NCBI GenBank assembly: GCA_910592005.1
Contig: CAJVPP010001192.1
Location: forward strand, 1-21,950
Direction of reading: 5' to 3'
DNA length: 21,950 nucleotides
From: Funneliformis mosseae
Taxonomy: Eukaryota; Glomeromycota; Glomeromycetes; Glomerales; Glomeraceae
Part shown: one piece after another, positions 18,302-21,950 of the stretch
How the letters are laid out: every line of letters begins with the position of its first letter
How positions within the stretch are numbered: position 1 is the first letter of the stretch
Notes under the pieces: generated by a model
Seen by the model: the letters and a program-made list of their open reading frames with translations, nothing else
The model's database searches: none
Told to the model about the DNA's origin: nothing
Made by a program: the position numbers and the translations under genes

Positions 18302-20275
18302 ATGCTAGAAATTCAAACTGAATTGTCATTTGAATTATAAAAACATGTTAAAAGATGGTTTGATATATATAGTCTCCAAAAAGGTGTTAGTTATAAAACT
18401 AGATAAAGTGAGTTCAATAGTGGTAGTATCATTAAACAACTTATATATGAGTACTCTAAATCTGACAAATATATTGCACAAGTTACTATAGATTTTACAA
18501 AAGATAATATACACAATCACAAAAAACAAAATGCTTTTAGTGAATTAACATTTTATTTTCTAAAACTAATGATATTATTAAAGTTACTTTTTTTAATTAT
18601 AACTATAATCATTTTATGAATTCTATTGTTAGAAAAATAGCTTCACAATTTTGTAAATTTATCTCTAAAATGTTATATGATATTAAAAAATATGTTATTA
18701 TAGTAAAAATAAATTCATTTTTAATATATCTATTATTTATTTATGATTATCTTAAACATATCATAATAAGCAAAATTTATATAATATTGTATATAAATTT
18801 CATTGTCAAAATAATCCAAAAGATTCAGATGTATTACAGATATTACAATTATTATTATAATAAAAGAAAAATAATCCAAGATGGATTATTAAACCTTATA
18901 TTGAAAATATTTCAAAATAGTTAACATCTATTATATGGATATCACCCTTATAGTTAGATTTATATTTATAATATTTTGATATTATTATGGATATTACTTC
19001 TAATACTAATAATTTTTATCTAATATTCTATATTATTATTGTTATTAATAACAATTTTAAATTATGTATTGTGCTTGCAACCTTTTTTGAAGATGAAACT
19101 CTAGAATCTTTTTATTGAATATTTGATATTTTATATCAAGAAACTGGAATTTATCCTAAATTAATATATGGATTGATTGCTAGAAAAATCAGGTTCTGGA
19201 AATTTTTTAACAAAATTGAGATTTTTATTGCATTTTAGTTTTTGATGTTATTAGATTCAAATGTATTAAGCTCTTAATTTAAGTGAAAAATTTCTCAGAA
19301 CCTAATTTTCCTAAAAACTCTTCTATATACTGATTCTAATCTAGCAATAATAGAAATAATTAAGTATATTTTTTCATATACTAAGCATTTTTTATGTATA
19401 TTTCATATTGATTTGAATTTGTAAAAAAATTAAAAGATAAACTAAGATAATATTTTGAGAAATTTCATAAACAATTTTATATTTGTTACAGTGGCCTTTC
19501 TCATCAATTATTTGAAATTTAATAGTCATTATAATTAAGAAGTATTCTAATATTGAAAGATATTTAACTGAAGTTTTATACAAAAATAAAGAATCTTAGG
19601 TAACAGCGTAGATTAGTAAATGCTTTGCTGCAAGAATACAAAGTATTCAATATATTAAATTAATTAATAATTATATTTATAATAAAATAGATTATACAAT
19701 ATAATTATATGATTTATTATATAATTAATGATCAGATAAGTAATGAAAAGCAATTTAAGAAATTTGAAATCTAAAAAATGCAATTTCAAAAGTTAGCTTA
19801 TCTATAATTCATATGCAATTTTTTAATCAAATAGATAAAATAATAAAGATCTATTTTAATTTAATCATTCTACAAAATAATGAAATCAAATAAATAAATT
19901 ATTATGTTATAATATTTATTTTATTACTCAAAGAGACAAAATATGATACCCCACAAATACTTTTTAGTTCTTTAATTAAAAATATTTCTATTGAATCAAT
20001 AATTTAAGTTTGGCATATTAAACGAATTGGATATACAACTATTGGAAATTATATTGTATTTAGTTAATGATAGTACATATTTTTGCATATACATAATGTT
20101 AATCAATAAAGGCATTGTTTGTCATCATTTTTTTACGTTAAAACTTATTCAGATTTAACAATATTTTATATTAATCTTATTTCTTTTTGCTAGTATAAAG
20201 ATCTAAATATTTTACAAAATGATCTTCTTTTCAAATTAAACCTATTTAAATCTCTTTTAACAAATGATTCATATA
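18302..20275 (+). pseudogene. MULE-type transposase relic (FAR1-like, MULE core, SWIM finger)
   Basis: This is a Mutator-like transposase remnant. N-terminal part: FEL.KHVKRWFDIYSLQKGV (from about 18330), then a HNHKKQ motif near 18510, as in FAR1-type DNA-binding regions. A linker follows: IASQFCKFISKMLYDIKKYV (18640-18700). MULE core: DITSNTNNFY (Asp 18990-18992), FFEDETLESFY (19086-19118) and, after an insertion, YTDSNLAIIE, then CIFHIDLNL with C-x2-H at 19395-19406, followed by KCFAARIQS near 19620. C-terminal part: WHIKRIGYTTIGNYIVF (about 20010-20060) and a damaged SWIM finger in which the first Cys pair is C-x-Tyr (20084-20092) and the second part is C-H-H (20120-20128). Stops and frame changes throughout, and a MITE at 19170-19323, make it inactive. 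The 102-codon open frame at 18616-18924 is part of this relic. Confidence 0.8.
19170..19323. mobile_element. MITE inside the MULE relic, copy 2 of the AGGTTCT family
   Basis: The ends gattgctagaaaaatcaggttctg and, inverted, gagtttttaggaaaattaggttctg pair over about 35 bases. TATAT flanks both sides (19165-19169 and 19324-19328). Removing it joins LIY to TDSNLAII of the MULE core, which fixes its borders. It therefore came in after the MULE copy was formed. Confidence 0.8.
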
Positions 20276-21238
20276 GTAGGGCAAAATTGGGAGTTCTAGG
20301 GTCAAAAAAAAAAAATGTATCCAGAAAGTTCCCAATCATAAGCCTGAAGTTCTTCTAGCAATACAAATCCATAATATAGAATTCAGGTCTAAAATGACAT
20401 CTGGCGCTCAATTTCGTTATCAATCTCCTTGTTATAAAATTTGAGCTTCGAAATCTAAAATCAACCAAATTGATATAACCTTTCTAACGTGATTTTAAAC
20501 CCATCAAAGATATCAAAAAAAATATACCATTCTATTTGCCTTTAAGATGAGACGAGACTGGCAAGAACCAAAGGTTCGAAGCCAAGCTTGTGGAGACTTT
20601 GCAAACCTTATATATATACTAATATTTATGCTATACTGCTTACCTTTAGGAGTAGACTCGAATATTAAAGAACGAAGTGACGAAATATTTGAGGCTACGA
20701 CTTTGACAAGCCTAAGATGCATACTAATTTTTGAGATATCCTAGAATTAATTCTAAAACTGATTCTTTGTCGTAATCAAAGGGTTAAATTTTGGTATCAT
20801 GACCAAAGGGAGGATACTAAAATTTTGTATAGGATATCAAAATTTATGGGTAGGATACCAAAATGTTGAATGATAGGAAGTAAATTAAAAGGGTTATTGA
20901 ACCTATTCTAGTATACAATTGATTTCTTGATATGCAGGAAATCATTCTAGAGCCAATTCTTCTAGAAAATACTAGGATCAAAAAGTTATACGAAAAAAAT
21001 AAGTCTCACCTCTGAGGTATCAAAATATCTAGGCATATAAAGTTTAAGAATACCAAAATTCCAAACAGGTACCAAAATTTTATTAGCTTAGCTGACATTC
21101 TGAAGAGCCCTAGAGCGTAACCTCTGATAGTATTTGGAAACGTAAAACCTACAGGATATATACAATTAATTAATTAAAGAAAGAAATTTTATAAGTGTTA
21201 TATAGCAGTTGCAATACTATAATAGTTGTGATACTATA
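20276..21238 (+). other. less AT-rich repeat-like region, possible leader or LTR of the next element
   Basis: From about 20286 the base composition is clearly less AT-rich than before. Seven or so imperfect copies of GRTAYCAAAAT, on both strands, lie between 20790 and 21080. Two overlapping open frames of 65-69 codons on opposite strands (20513-20744) have no domain I recognise. They look like repeat-derived sequence rather than genes. The region leads directly into the zinc-finger frame, so it may be that element's 5' untranslated part or LTR. The partner LTR would be outside the window. Confidence 0.4.
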
Positions 21239-21950
21239 ATGGTTATTCATACTTGTGATAGATGCAGTAAAAACTTTCCCAAGTTATGGAAACTTAGATG
21301 TCATCGAGGAAGATAATTCCAATGTCGTCAAAAAATTATACCTAAAATTAATCAACCAACACTCGAACAAGCTACTGTCTCACAGGTCATAGACCAAGGA
21401 ACTGATCCAAAGCCTGTTAACCCTCTAGTGAATATGATCAATGAAAATATTCACGATTCAGAAGCAGATTCCAATTCAGCTATCCAAGCATATAGAGAAG
21501 GACAAGACTATATCACAGAAGAGGAGTCAAAGAACTGGATTAACCCAAATGCTCGAAAGCCTGCAAAGCATTATAAAACATAGGGAAAAATATTAGTTTA
21601 AAAGTAGAAAGAACTCGATTTAGGAGACCATGATATACCAGAAAATTTACACGAATGTAAAACTTTTTATCATGATCTCGAACAACATGATCCAGACGCA
21701 GTTCGTCTACCAACTTTAAAAGAGTTAGAGAAATATAATGAGGTCACACTGAGGAATGATCCAGAAGCAGGTCCCAGTCTAGCTACCCAAACACATAGAG
21801 ATGAATAAAGAAATTCAAGAACACCATTTTCTAATCCCATACTCAACCAAGCCATCATCCTATGGGAACCCCTACCTCGTATAAATATAGAGCAGTTTAA
21901 AACAGTATTTGTAGACCCAAGTGGTAGGAAATTTATTACTAATGAAGAGG
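21239..21950 (+). pseudogene. zinc-finger N-terminal fragment with in-frame stops, continues past the right edge
   Basis: One frame runs from ATG 21239 to the end with no frameshift and five stops (21314, 21581, 21599, 21605 and 21806). It begins MVIHTCDRCSKNFPKLWKLR followed by CH, a C-x2-C-x12-H zinc-finger start. The remainder is hydrophilic, with no other domain recognised: a low-complexity acidic stretch (HDSEADSNSA, EEESKNW), then HDLEQHDPDAVRLPTLKELE and FVDPSGRKFITNEE. All five stops can come from single transitions (Gln or Trp codons). The undisturbed frame suggests recent death, or a host gene model in which the stops are avoided. It is likely the 5' end of a retroelement or other transposon ORF. 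The class cannot be decided from this piece. Confidence 0.55.

Noticed and set aside
18335..18529. Minus-strand open frame of 64 codons
   Set aside because: Antisense to the FAR1-like part of the MULE relic.
19392..19583. Minus-strand open frame of 63 codons
   Set aside because: Antisense to the CIFHI region of the MULE relic.
20570..20590. ggttcgaagcc, like a tRNA T-arm
   Set aside because: The flanking bases do not pair as a T-stem and no anticodon or acceptor stem fits around it.

Overview
The window is extremely AT-rich eukaryotic DNA with one apparently intact gene, set among decayed mobile elements. The best guess at source is an arbuscular mycorrhizal fungus of the Rhizophagus type (Glomeromycotina). 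Three things point there: a BTB-BACK-TLDc gene with a single 65-base GT-AG intron, a truncated tandem copy of that gene, and relics of transposase-like families that I associate from memory with Rhizophagus repeats. This is recognition by eye, not a database result.

Layout. Bases 1-113 are a fairly fresh Tc1/mariner-type terminal repeat ending at a TA. Bases 144-2111 are a complete but heavily decayed Tc1/mariner element, with terminal inverted repeats, TA target duplications and a DD34E transposase relic. Bases 2789-6000 (+) are a multi-exon relic of a large gene with a D..D..E-like core. Facing it, 6313-8460 (-) is a second large relic with a different DDE-like core and a C-terminal zinc finger. 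Bases 8588-11480 hold minisatellites, a duplicated repeat module, a 1.2-kb element and a 154-base MITE sharing its termini, and hairpin repeats. Bases 11779-12942 hold another MITE and a long dispersed repeat, called R here.

The intact gene is at 14055-15541 (+), with a TATA-like box at 14001. Its whole unit of about 2.4 kb, promoter region included, is repeated immediately downstream as a frameshifted, truncated copy (15585-16903). That copy ends where a second R repeat begins (16904-17700). Bases 18302-20275 are a MULE-type transposase relic with FAR1-like N-terminal, core and SWIM-finger remains, split by a 154-base MITE. From 21239 to the right edge runs a zinc-finger reading frame with five in-frame stops, probably the 5' end of a younger element that continues outside.

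The genes do not form a pathway. The repeats can be ordered in time: old, transition-decayed elements (Tc1, the two large relics, MULE), then MITEs inserted into them or into older repeats, then the tandem BTB duplication and the right-edge element. Most stop codons in the relics can be explained by C-to-T or G-to-A changes at Gln or Trp codons. That fits methylcytosine deamination or a RIP-like process, though general AT drift is an alternative.
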